Assembly (NCBI RefSeq): GCF_000756815.1
Contig: NZ_CCVW01000002.1
Coordinates: forward strand, 963,501-1,027,500
Length of the DNA: 64,000 bases
Source of the DNA: Legionella massiliensis
Lineage (GTDB): Bacteria; Pseudomonadota; Gammaproteobacteria; Legionellales; Legionellaceae
Direction: 5' to 3'
The notes beneath the pieces were generated by a model. It did not search any database and was not told the origin of the DNA. It saw only the letters and a list, made by a program, of their open reading frames with translations. Each line of letters opens with the position of its first letter. Within the stretch, counting starts at the first letter, position 1. Positions 1 to 7,479 of the stretch are shown piece by piece. The translations under genes and the position numbers were made by a program.

Positions 1-138
1 GTCTCCCGGCTATTTAAACCTCCTATTTAGTTCATAAAGAGTTATTGATAGTAGATCGCCTTCCACCTCAGCAGTGTTTGGAATGCAGGGTCTATTCTCT
101 AAATCAGCTATTTTTACTGAATTAAATAAGGATTAAAA

Positions 139-1485
139 ATGAAAAACGTCACACGGTTAGCTGCCGTTTTCGCGCTAATGTTTATTAGCCATATGGCATG
201 GTCATTCTCTCTGAATTTTGAAAGTTCAAATCCAGAAATGATCATGAGTTTTATTCAACAAAATAACGCCTTCGTCTATTTAAGCGCGTTCTTTGCTATC
301 GGTCTATTGCTGGCTTTCACGCCCTGTGTTCTGCCAATGGTTCCTATTCTATCTGGCATCATTGCCGGTCAGGATTCACTCTCAACCCACAAGGCAGTTA
401 AGTTGTCTCTTGGTTATGTTGCCGGGATGGCTGTTACCTATGCTGCTGCAGGTATGTTGGCTGGTTTTATGGGATCCACCATCCAAACACAGATGCAAAG
501 GCCTTCTGTCATTATCGCTTTTAGCCTTTTATTTCTGCTAATGGCTCTGTCTATGTTTGGCTTATTTGAGTTGCGTCTTCCGGCAAAACTCAATCTGGGC
601 TTGAATCACTTTAGTAAAAAGAGCAATAAACATAGTTTTCTTTCTGTGGCTCTGATGGGAGTCATCTCAACCTTAGTTGTGTCCCCCTGTGTTACCGCCC
701 CCTTAATAGGCGTCTTAACCTATATAGGCCAGAACGGTCAGGCACTTAGAGGCGGTTTGATCTTGTTTGTCATGGCAATAGGAATGGGAGTCCCCTTAGT
801 CCTGGTAAGTGCTGGATACGGTTCGGTCTTACCTAAAACAGGTGCCTGGATGATAAAAATCAAGCAACTCTTTGGCCTTATGATGATTGGTATCGCCATT
901 TGGATGCTAGGGCGTATTTTACCCTCTCTGGCAACAAATCTTTTGTGGGTCGTTTTATTATTCATTACTAGCCTGAACCTAGGGCTTTTAAGATCAGCCA
1001 TGAATAAATCAGAACGCGTGCTCCAATTATTCGGTCTTTTGGCTCTTATCTTGGGAACTGTAGTGGCCTATCACAGCCTTGCACCTGAATTTCGAAGCAA
1101 GACCGAAGAATTGGCGGCTTCCCATGCCCCCTTTATTGAAGTTAACACTCTGGAAGCAGTAAAAGAACAGTTGGCCTTAGCCAAGACAGACTCTAAACCT
1201 GTCTTTCTTGAGTTTTCTGCCAGTTGGTGCAGTGATTGCCAGAATATGGACTCACAGGTATTTAATCAGGCAGAGATTAGCAAAGCAATGTCGGGGCTGG
1301 TCAGTGTCAAAGTTGATATCAGTGAAAACAATCAAGAGGTTGCCGCAATCAAAAAATATTTTTCCATTTATGGCACACCAACCATGCTATTTTTTGATGC
1401 GCAGGGACAGCTACAAAATCAATTAACTGCTGTTGGTTATATTGATAAATCCACAATGTTAAAGCTTTTGCAAAGGGCAGGCTAA
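139..1485 (+). CDS. dsbD: Thiol:disulfide interchange protein DsbD, short form without the N-terminal periplasmic domain
   Basis: Inner-membrane electron carrier that passes reducing power from cytoplasmic thioredoxin to periplasmic thiol proteins. A signal-like hydrophobic N-terminus (1-22) is followed by a CcdA/DsbD-beta membrane domain (about 45-315) with one conserved Cys in each half: C63 in FTPCVLPMVP and C184 in VSPCVTAP. A C-terminal thioredoxin domain (about 330-448) carries a CSDC motif (C364, C367). At 448 residues it is shorter than classical DsbD (about 570) because the N-terminal immunoglobulin-like nDsbD domain is absent. An AAGGA ribosome site lies about 8 bases before ATG. 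The partner protein may therefore be encoded elsewhere. The family call is firm; the exact substrate is unknown. Confidence 0.9.
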   Translation: MKNVTRLAAVFALMFISHMAWSFSLNFESSNPEMIMSFIQQNNAFVYLSAFFAIGLLLAFTPCVLPMVPILSGIIAGQDSLSTHKAVKLSLGYVAGMAVTYAAAGMLAGFMGSTIQTQMQRPSVIIAFSLLFLLMALSMFGLFELRLPAKLNLGLNHFSKKSNKHSFLSVALMGVISTLVVSPCVTAPLIGVLTYIGQNGQALRGGLILFVMAIGMGVPLVLVSAGYGSVLPKTGAWMIKIKQLFGLMMIGIAIWMLGRILPSLATNLLWVVLLFITSLNLGLLRSAMNKSERVLQLFGLLALILGTVVAYHSLAPEFRSKTEELAASHAPFIEVNTLEAVKEQLALAKTDSKPVFLEFSASWCSDCQNMDSQVFNQAEISKAMSGLVSVKVDISENNQEVAAIKKYFSIYGTPTMLFFDAQGQLQNQLTAVGYIDKSTMLKLLQRAG

Positions 1486-1497
1486 CCCCGGTCAAAA

Positions 1498-1580
1498 CGT
1501 CATCTCGAACATAGAGAGAGATCTCCGAAAGCAGGCACAAAGCCACATTCAGGAGATCCTTCACTTTGTTGAGGATGACG
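1498..1580. repeat. Palindromic intergenic repeat, diverged copy
   Basis: It begins CGTCATC and ends GGATGACG. Its inner arms are GATCTCC and GGAGATCC, and the centre contains GCCACATTCA. It has the same layout as the copies at 2456-2519 and 6426-6507 but many arm mismatches, so it is the oldest or most eroded copy. It sits 13 bases after the dsbD stop, where a transcribed hairpin could act as a terminator or protect the 3' end. Confidence 0.7.
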
Positions 1581-1650
1581 GGCCTTGGGCCCACTCGGTA
1601 CCCAATATTTAGTCTATAATTTAATCACCAGAGCTGCCCAGGGACCTAAT

Positions 1651-2415
1651 ATGAAAATGAGGATTTTTCCCATTATCATCTTTTTATTAGCCTGTCTTTT
1701 CAATATTTCCTCGTATGCGGTGGTACGTATTGGCACCCCGCTATTTCAACCCCCTTTCGCTATTAACGTTCAAAATATGCCTATTCAAGGCTTCGATATT
1801 GCTCTTATGAAAATGGTTTGTGAACGTATGAAATGGCAGTGTGAATTTATCCCCATAGTAGGCAATGATTTTTTTACAGCTCTCGTTACGAATAAAATTG
1901 ATTTTGCCATTGGAGGTATTGTTATCACTCCAGCCCGTCGCCAAGCCTTTCTCTTCAGTACGCCCTATCTACCAAGTAAAGCAGGTTTTGTAACGCTAAC
2001 ATCTAGCCCAATTAAGACGCTTGACGACTTAAGAGACAAGCGAGTTGGAGCTTTAAAAGGAAAAGTCTATATAGAATATTTATCGACTAACTTCCCAATA
2101 CCAGTCATCCCATCATCTTATTCTTTATATGGTGATTTAATACTCGCACTGAAAAATGATGAGATTGATGCTGTTTTTCTGAATTACGACACCGCCTTAT
2201 ATTTAGCTCATCAACATCCCTCAATAATTCGTGCACTTAATGAGAAAATACCTGTGGGTGAGGGAATGGGAATCTTAACTACCTTTGATCACAGCGCTGA
2301 TATTGATGAAATCAATAAAATTCTCCTGAAAAATGAAGAAGACGGAACTTTTGTCAAATTGTATAACTATTATTTCCAATTTTTCATTGCCCCTGGAAAC
2401 AAGGTACAAAATTAG
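1651..2415 (+). CDS. Periplasmic solute-binding protein, family 3 (amino-acid ABC transporter type)
   Basis: A 254-residue protein with a cleavable signal peptide (MKMRIFPIIIFLLACLF, ending near SSYA) followed by a bacterial extracellular solute-binding family 3 fold. Recognisable stretches are the first lobe RIGTPLFQPPFA, the GFDIALMKMVC helix, the segment DFAIGGIVITPARRQAF typical of polar amino-acid binders, and the LDDLRDKRVGALKG crossover strand. No permease or ATPase gene is adjacent, so it is an orphan that may work with a distant transporter or act as a sensor. The reading frame is open from 1585, but the ATG at 1651 is the start that puts the signal peptide at the N-terminus. The ligand cannot be told from sequence. 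Confidence 0.8.
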   Translation: MKMRIFPIIIFLLACLFNISSYAVVRIGTPLFQPPFAINVQNMPIQGFDIALMKMVCERMKWQCEFIPIVGNDFFTALVTNKIDFAIGGIVITPARRQAFLFSTPYLPSKAGFVTLTSSPIKTLDDLRDKRVGALKGKVYIEYLSTNFPIPVIPSSYSLYGDLILALKNDEIDAVFLNYDTALYLAHQHPSIIRALNEKIPVGEGMGILTTFDHSADIDEINKILLKNEEDGTFVKLYNYYFQFFIAPGNKVQN

Positions 2416-2438
2416 CTTTAGGAATTCTACGGACTTTT

Positions 2439-2558
2439 AGACATTTGTGATGTCACACGTCATCCAGAGCGCAGCGAAGGATCTCCGGGATTAGCACGCG
2501 CTGCGCTCTGGATGACGTGCCTTAGGGTAACAGCGCTCACCTATTACAGACATTTGTG
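2439..2558. repeat. Palindromic intergenic repeat framed by an 11-bp direct repeat
   Basis: The core 2456-2519 has perfect 21-bp inverted arms (2456-2476 and 2499-2519) around a 22-base centre. The sequence AGACATTTGTG occurs at 2439-2449 and again at 2548-2558, on either side of the palindrome. It belongs to the same family as 1498-1580 and 6426-6507. No gene is visible between 2416 and 2624. Confidence 0.75.
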
Positions 2559-2624
2559 TAGATCGATGGATCAAGCTGCGGGGATTCGGAATGAATGAGA
2601 ATTTTTATCCCAAACAACGAATAA

Positions 2625-2936
2625 TCAATGAGGTCTATACACATTAGGATAGTTAGCAATTGCAGGGGACTCTGCAAGTTTTCCGAATTGCATTAACAGC
2701 GTCAATTCAGCCATTGAAATCGGACAGTTTGTCTTTATTTTTCGCAGAGCTTCTATACGAATTTCGAAGCGCTCACTGGCAGCCTTTAATTCACAATCAG
2801 CGGTCCTTTTCTCTAACTGCGAATCACAGGCTGCTTTGCAAAGAATCATCCAACAAATTAACTCATCAATTAACTTTTTATTAACTACTACTGGTTCGTT
2901 ACTAATAACAAAAAATTGGCTCTGACTTTTCTTCAT
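2625..2936 (-). CDS. Hypothetical protein, 103 residues
   Basis: Not recognised. The predicted product is soluble and mostly helical, with four Cys residues (two close together in CKAAC, the third in ADCEL and the fourth in KTNC) and an ELKAASERFEIRIEALRKIK segment that could form an amphipathic helix. There is no signal peptide or membrane segment. It reads against both flanking genes and stands alone between a repeat-rich spacer and the leader of the ankyrin-type gene. A GGGATAGAG stretch before the ATG is a weak ribosome site. A shorter frame on the other strand (2660-2884) is less convincing. It could be a genus-specific small protein or a spurious frame. Confidence 0.5.
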   Translation of the reverse strand: MKKSQSQFFVISNEPVVVNKKLIDELICWMILCKAACDSQLEKRTADCELKAASERFEIRIEALRKIKTNCPISMAELTLLMQFGKLAESPAIANYPNVYRPH

Positions 2937-3011
2937 TCTCTATCCCAAGCAATCTATCTATTGTAAGCAAGTAGAAAACACGATCTTGTTCAACAAAATA
3001 AAAGCAGTTTG

Positions 3012-3052
3012 CATTGCAATGATACGCTTTTTTTATACACAATGATCATTGT
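3012..3052. promoter_or_regulatory. Two palindromes upstream of the ankyrin-type gene
   Basis: CATTGCAATG (3012-3021) and ACAATGATCATTGT (3039-3052) are perfect palindromes that share the CAATGAT core. They lie 68-108 bases upstream of the putative -35 box at 3120, a distance compatible with regulator binding. No known operator is recognised. Confidence 0.3.
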
Positions 3053-3119
3053 AATGACATAATTTGGTTCTGTAAATGACCTTATAGTTCCAAAAGGAAT
3101 CCTTTAGTACAAAAAAAGG

Positions 3120-3147
3120 TTGATCTTTGTTTTCTGGGACTTATAAT
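3120..3147 (+). promoter_or_regulatory. Putative sigma-70 promoter for the ankyrin-type gene
   Basis: TTGATC (3120-3125), a 16-base spacer and TATAAT (3142-3147) place the transcript start near 3154, about 30 bases before the ATG at 3183. The -10 box is a perfect match and the -35 box matches 4 of 6. Confidence 0.5.
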
Positions 3148-3182
3148 ACGAAAATCCCCCATCCTAAAATGAGTGAAAAAAC

Positions 3183-6100
3183 ATGCTCGAGACACTGATA
3201 AACTGTATAAAAAATGGCGAAACAATCACTCATCTAGATAATATCCTCCTTAACTTACCCACTATACAAAGAGCACTCACTGATGCGAGAGTTGAAGAGA
3301 GAAAGTTACTTGCCACAGTTAGAATAGCAAGATACACAAAGGCTTCATCTACTGAAGTACTAGAGGCGTTTGAAAAACAAAGTAGGCTTGTTCGTTTTCT
3401 TGAGTTTTGTGAGGGTGCCTTAAAAACAGAGAAGCAGGAAAACTCGGCTTATATGCTAGTTTTTGAGTATTGGCTGACACTTCCCCTTGACCAACGCCCA
3501 GACAATCATGCTTTAAAAGTTAACGGCCTGTTCATGGCTTTATTAGCAGAAAACGCTAAATCATGCATGGAATATTATGCTAATAACAAAAACCTCTTTC
3601 TCGGATACCCGCAAACCCGGACAGTTGCCGAACACAATTTAAAACTGACAAAGGGCTTAGCTCAAGTCAATGAATCTCTGCTATTGCTACAACAACTTTT
3701 AGCAGAACAAGAAAATCCCTTAGGCATACAGCCTTTATTTAAGAGTTCAATAAGCGAAACTGAAAAACTTGCCGCATTTTTACTTTGGTTAATTGAAAGA
3801 AATACTAGCGTTGAAACCATTTTACAGACCCAGCTATTACATGACTTTTTAAGATACAACATGTCATATTTAGACTCGGAAGATAGTGACATCCATTATT
3901 TATACCAATTGTTAAGCCATTTTCCTCAAACCGCCCCACTCATTGAACAAGCAAAGATTACGAGCTGTGATGAGCGCGGGTTTGAACGTTATGCCTTAGA
4001 TGGCGAACTTAAAGAAGAAGGCAGCGTGCAAAGCATCGATCCTGAAGAGCGAACTCTGGACTTTAGCCCAACAGCTAATAATTTTGATGCGCTCTATCAA
4101 CTCTTTGGTTCCGCTTTTCTACACCAAGCTCTGAACTGGCTTGCAGTTAATGAGGACGAGCACTGGTCTAACTTGCTGGAAGAGCATTTGAATAGCCCTG
4201 CTTGCCTGACTACGGAGTTGCCCGCTCTTATCAATTATATCGCCAAAGAAAATCCACAAATGTTGGAGCTACTGGCCTCGCTAATTAGAATAGAGTCCTT
4301 AGATCTGTTACTAAGCTCGCAAAATGGCGCTGTTATGCATCTGCTCCCCTATAACCCCGAACTCTTAGATAGCATTGATGCCCCAAGCATAGCGAGTTTT
4401 ATTCAGGAAATAAGGGCCAATGTTGCAAGTTATGACCTTATTGCGCAACTATCAGCTCTGTTTGACGCGTCACTACAACGCCATCATGAGACATCTCCAC
4501 TAATTTTTGACGCGATTATTGATTCTCTTTATGAAAACTCCCATTTAGTCGACGATGATGAGCTCATTGCACTATTAGAAAAATATCCATATAGATCTCA
4601 GAATCTTAAGCAACGCTGCCAAAATCTTCAGCAATTGCTTGAAGATACTATTGCTGCCAATACTTCAGATGCCACCTTCGCTACTCATAATTATCATCTC
4701 ATTGAGGATATGTGGCAGGACACATCGATGAAATTGCGAGTCCTGAATGGAATAAAACCCTCTCTCGAAGTCGAACCCTATGATAAATACAGCTTATACG
4801 TTCGCATTGTACAGAGCTCTATTAACCAGCATGGGCAAGTTTTTGACCTTGATGCATTTATTCAAGCCCTAGAGCTTCCTGATAGAAAAGCGCCCGTTGG
4901 TGCAAGCCTTCATGAGCGCGTTTATGTTGAACTCTTGTGCGCAATTGATGATCAAATCCTTCGCGTACAGCTTGCCGATTTACTTGGCAATTCTGACTGG
5001 ATGGCAAAAGACTACGGTGGTCTTAGTGTACTTATCAAGGCGGCTCAACAAGGGAATACAGGATTAATTCAACTGCTTGTTGAAAATTACAACTTAGATC
5101 TAATTGATCTTGAACCCGCGCTTTCTGCTTCAACTACGGCAGGCCATTGGGAGACTGCAAATTATCTTTGCAGCCTCCCAGAGGCTCAACTTGAAAAAGA
5201 ACAGCTGCTTGACTTACTCCGTCTAGCTGTGGATGAAGGTCAGTTGACTACCATCAAGTTACTCGTCGAAATGGATAGCTTTACGCATGTAAATGCTAAA
5301 GTATTCAACCAATTATTAGAGAGTGCTGCAACAAAGGGCCATCTTGAGATTGTTAAATTTCTCTGTGAGCACCCATCTTATACACTTAAAACGTATGTAA
5401 TGAATAAGCTCTTTCAGATCGCGCTTAAATCCAATCATCTGGAAATTCTAGCCTATTTTTGCAATAGCCCCTGCCCACCTATGCAAACTCAAGTTGATAA
5501 GGCCTTCGAGCTGGCGGCGACATCAAACAATCTTGAGTTAACGAAGTTTTTTTGCTCTTCTGAAAATATCCCTCCCAGCAAGGGAGCCCTTGAGAGAGTT
5601 TTTAAACTGGTTTCCGCCTTAGGTTTTCCTCTCATCGTGCAATATTTAAGAGAGTCGCATCCGAGCTGTCTAACTCAGCCTGTCTGCGCCGATGCGATGG
5701 TTGATGCTGCAGCCAATGGTCGTTTAGGGATAGTGAATTATTTAATGGAATTTACACTAGCCTCAGCCGCTGGTCGCGTGCTTAAGGCAGCAATTAAGAA
5801 CCATCGTTGGGGCACAGCGAACTATATTTGTAACGTATCTGCAGGAGCCCCCCATTTATCTCAGGTAATTAATGCTCAACTATTGTCAATGGCCAAAGAA
5901 GGAAATTCATCTGATGTTAAGAAACTTCTCTTGCTGAAAATAAAACCTCAACCGCACGCAATTGAGAATGCGCAGCTTGAGGCTATTAAGCAAGGGCATT
6001 TTTCGCTCGCAGTCTATTTATTTAACACTCACCCTCCTTCAACAAAGTTTTTAAACAAAGCGTTAATTGAGGCAGTAAATAGTAAAAGCCTCGCGATGGT

Positions 6101-6389
6101 CTCCTATTTATGCGAATTAGAAAATATGCCAGATCTCCGCATCATGAAAGCAGCCCGTAGGAGATGTCTTTCAAAGAGTCAGACCGAAATAGCAGCTTAT
6201 TTATTTGATCGCATTAAAGAGCTACCGACGCAAAACGAGCAAGAGGATGACACAGAACAGCCCCCTGCTACCCAAAAGATTGCTCCAAACTTAAGTGCTT
6301 ATGGTGTATTTTCCCGTTCTAAAATTAAAAGAGCTGCAACACCGCTTAGCGAGGTGAATTTATCTAGTTCGACTGGGGTAAATTTTTAA
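3183..6389 (+). CDS. Ankyrin-type repeat protein, candidate Dot/Icm effector
   Basis: A 1068-residue soluble protein with no signal peptide or membrane segment. Residues about 1-600 are helical and unrecognised. From about 612 to 1010 there is a run of degenerate ankyrin-like units of about 33-35 residues, with repeating patterns such as GHLEIVKFLCEHPS, NHLEILAYFC, NNLELTKFFC and GRLGIVNYLMEF. The tail (about 1015-1068) is disordered, with an acidic cluster NEQEDDTEQ followed by a Ser/Pro/Lys-rich end. Large ankyrin proteins with acidic or polar tails are common among Legionella type IV effectors. The effector role is inferred from architecture only. It is monocistronic, with its own promoter and a palindrome after the stop. 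Confidence 0.75.
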   Translation: MLETLINCIKNGETITHLDNILLNLPTIQRALTDARVEERKLLATVRIARYTKASSTEVLEAFEKQSRLVRFLEFCEGALKTEKQENSAYMLVFEYWLTLPLDQRPDNHALKVNGLFMALLAENAKSCMEYYANNKNLFLGYPQTRTVAEHNLKLTKGLAQVNESLLLLQQLLAEQENPLGIQPLFKSSISETEKLAAFLLWLIERNTSVETILQTQLLHDFLRYNMSYLDSEDSDIHYLYQLLSHFPQTAPLIEQAKITSCDERGFERYALDGELKEEGSVQSIDPEERTLDFSPTANNFDALYQLFGSAFLHQALNWLAVNEDEHWSNLLEEHLNSPACLTTELPALINYIAKENPQMLELLASLIRIESLDLLLSSQNGAVMHLLPYNPELLDSIDAPSIASFIQEIRANVASYDLIAQLSALFDASLQRHHETSPLIFDAIIDSLYENSHLVDDDELIALLEKYPYRSQNLKQRCQNLQQLLEDTIAANTSDATFATHNYHLIEDMWQDTSMKLRVLNGIKPSLEVEPYDKYSLYVRIVQSSINQHGQVFDLDAFIQALELPDRKAPVGASLHERVYVELLCAIDDQILRVQLADLLGNSDWMAKDYGGLSVLIKAAQQGNTGLIQLLVENYNLDLIDLEPALSASTTAGHWETANYLCSLPEAQLEKEQLLDLLRLAVDEGQLTTIKLLVEMDSFTHVNAKVFNQLLESAATKGHLEIVKFLCEHPSYTLKTYVMNKLFQIALKSNHLEILAYFCNSPCPPMQTQVDKAFELAATSNNLELTKFFCSSENIPPSKGALERVFKLVSALGFPLIVQYLRESHPSCLTQPVCADAMVDAAANGRLGIVNYLMEFTLASAAGRVLKAAIKNHRWGTANYICNVSAGAPHLSQVINAQLLSMAKEGNSSDVKKLLLLKIKPQPHAIENAQLEAIKQGHFSLAVYLFNTHPPSTKFLNKALIEAVNSKSLAMVSYLCELENMPDLRIMKAARRRCLSKSQTEIAAYLFDRIKELPTQNEQEDDTEQPPATQKIAPNLSAYGVFSRSKIKRAATPLSEVNLSSSTGVNF

Positions 6390-6425
6390 TTATGCTGTTG
6401 GTCAGCTCCACCCTCTAACGCAGCC

Positions 6426-6507
6426 CGTCATCCAGAGCGCAGCGAAGGATCTCCTGAATGTGGCACCGTGCTAATCCCGGAGATCCTTCGCTGCGCTCTG
6501 GATGACG
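6426..6507. repeat. Palindromic intergenic repeat, intact copy
   Basis: Perfect 29-bp inverted arms (6426-6454 and 6479-6507) surround a 24-base loop. The loop, read on the - strand, contains GGGATTAGCAC and GCCACATTCA, which links it to the copies at 2456 and 1498, so it lies in the opposite orientation. It sits between the convergent ankyrin-type gene and acyltransferase gene, where the hairpin could end both transcripts. Confidence 0.8.
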
Positions 6508-6530
6508 TAGTATTGAAACAAGGAGGGACT

Positions 6531-6573
6531 TGACCTATTACCTCTCAATAACGATGTGGGGGTGACCTATTAC
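6531..6573. repeat. Two TGACCTATTAC motifs, possible mobile-element remnant
   Basis: TGACCTATTAC occurs at 6531-6541 and again at 6563-6573, just after the palindromic repeat. Related words occur at 2538-2548, at 16426-16437 and, in inverted orientation, at 32693-32703, always in gene-free spacers. No transposase is present. Confidence 0.35.
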
Positions 6574-6627
6574 ATTACGTAGAGGGGGATAACAGAAGTC
6601 ACGCTCTTAGCCTAAGGAAAAACACAC

Positions 6628-7479
6628 TTAACTTGATTTTAACTTCCAACGCTTGTGCAACCACAACCACTGCTCTGGGCGAGCTAAAATAATACGCTCG
6701 AGAGCTTGGTTATAGGCCAAGGTATTACGATAAATAGACTCTTGCACAGAGTCGTATTCTTGCCATTTTATAGGCTCATAGAACTCCAGGACATGGCGTC
6801 CGTTTGGCAAACGATAACCTGCTGCTGGAACCACAGGTACGCCGGTATGGCGAGAAAAGGTAGCTAAACTACGATAAGTGCCTGCTTTCTTGCCAAAAAA
6901 CTCAGCCGCAATGCCATCTCGATTAGCTAAGGACGCATGTTGATCCATAACAAAGATAACTGCATGGTTCTGCTCCAGAGCATCACAAACCTGATGCAAG
7001 GAATTCTTCTTGGGAATCACATTTAAACCGGCTTGGTAATAGCGTCGAAATAGAAACTTCTCTATCGTTTTATTCCCTAAGGTACGCCTTATAAAATGGA
7101 ATTGCCCTTTAAATTCTTCGAAACTGAGAATTCCACCGAGTGGAGCAAATTCCCAATTACCGAAATGCCCAGTTAGCACCAAAACACCACGTCCTTCTTT
7201 AACAGTAGCCAACATATGTTCGGCACCACGAACTTCTACGCGATTACGCAGCTTTTTTTCACTCAGAAAACGTAAGAACAGGGTTTCTTTAATCGAGGTT
7301 GCTAAATGAGAATAGAAGGCCTTTATTAGGTGTTCCTTTTCTGCATCGTTCAATTGCTTGTCAAAAACTTGGTCGATATTGGCTCTAATAACCGCGTGTC
7401 TGTAGGGCAAAAACCGGTAAAAAATCCGGCCAGCCCAGGTCAGCGGCATTTGTTTGATTTTGGCTTTTATATCAGTCAC
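6628..7479 (-). CDS. LpxL/HtrB-family lipid A acyltransferase, LpxXL-like by context
   Basis: A 283-residue late acyltransferase that would move an acyl chain from ACP to a lipid A-type acceptor at the inner membrane. It has the HX4E catalytic box (HFGNWE, H105 and E110) and the family segment VIFVMDQHASLANRDG with FFGKKAG after it. The N-terminal part is only mildly hydrophobic. It starts at GTG and overlaps the upstream KAS gene by 8 bases, so translation is probably coupled. As the last gene of an ACP-dehydratase-KAS-KAS set it matches the position of rhizobial lpxXL, which attaches the 28-carbon chain to lipid A. That specific role is an inference; the acyltransferase family is secure. 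Confidence 0.85.
   Translation of the reverse strand: MTDIKAKIKQMPLTWAGRIFYRFLPYRHAVIRANIDQVFDKQLNDAEKEHLIKAFYSHLATSIKETLFLRFLSEKKLRNRVEVRGAEHMLATVKEGRGVLVLTGHFGNWEFAPLGGILSFEEFKGQFHFIRRTLGNKTIEKFLFRRYYQAGLNVIPKKNSLHQVCDALEQNHAVIFVMDQHASLANRDGIAAEFFGKKAGTYRSLATFSRHTGVPVVPAAGYRLPNGRHVLEFYEPIKWQEYDSVQESIYRNTLAYNQALERIILARPEQWLWLHKRWKLKSS

Noticed and set aside
2660..2884. 74-residue + strand frame opposite the 103-residue hypothetical gene
   Set aside because: Shorter, no ribosome site and less protein-like composition than the - strand frame.
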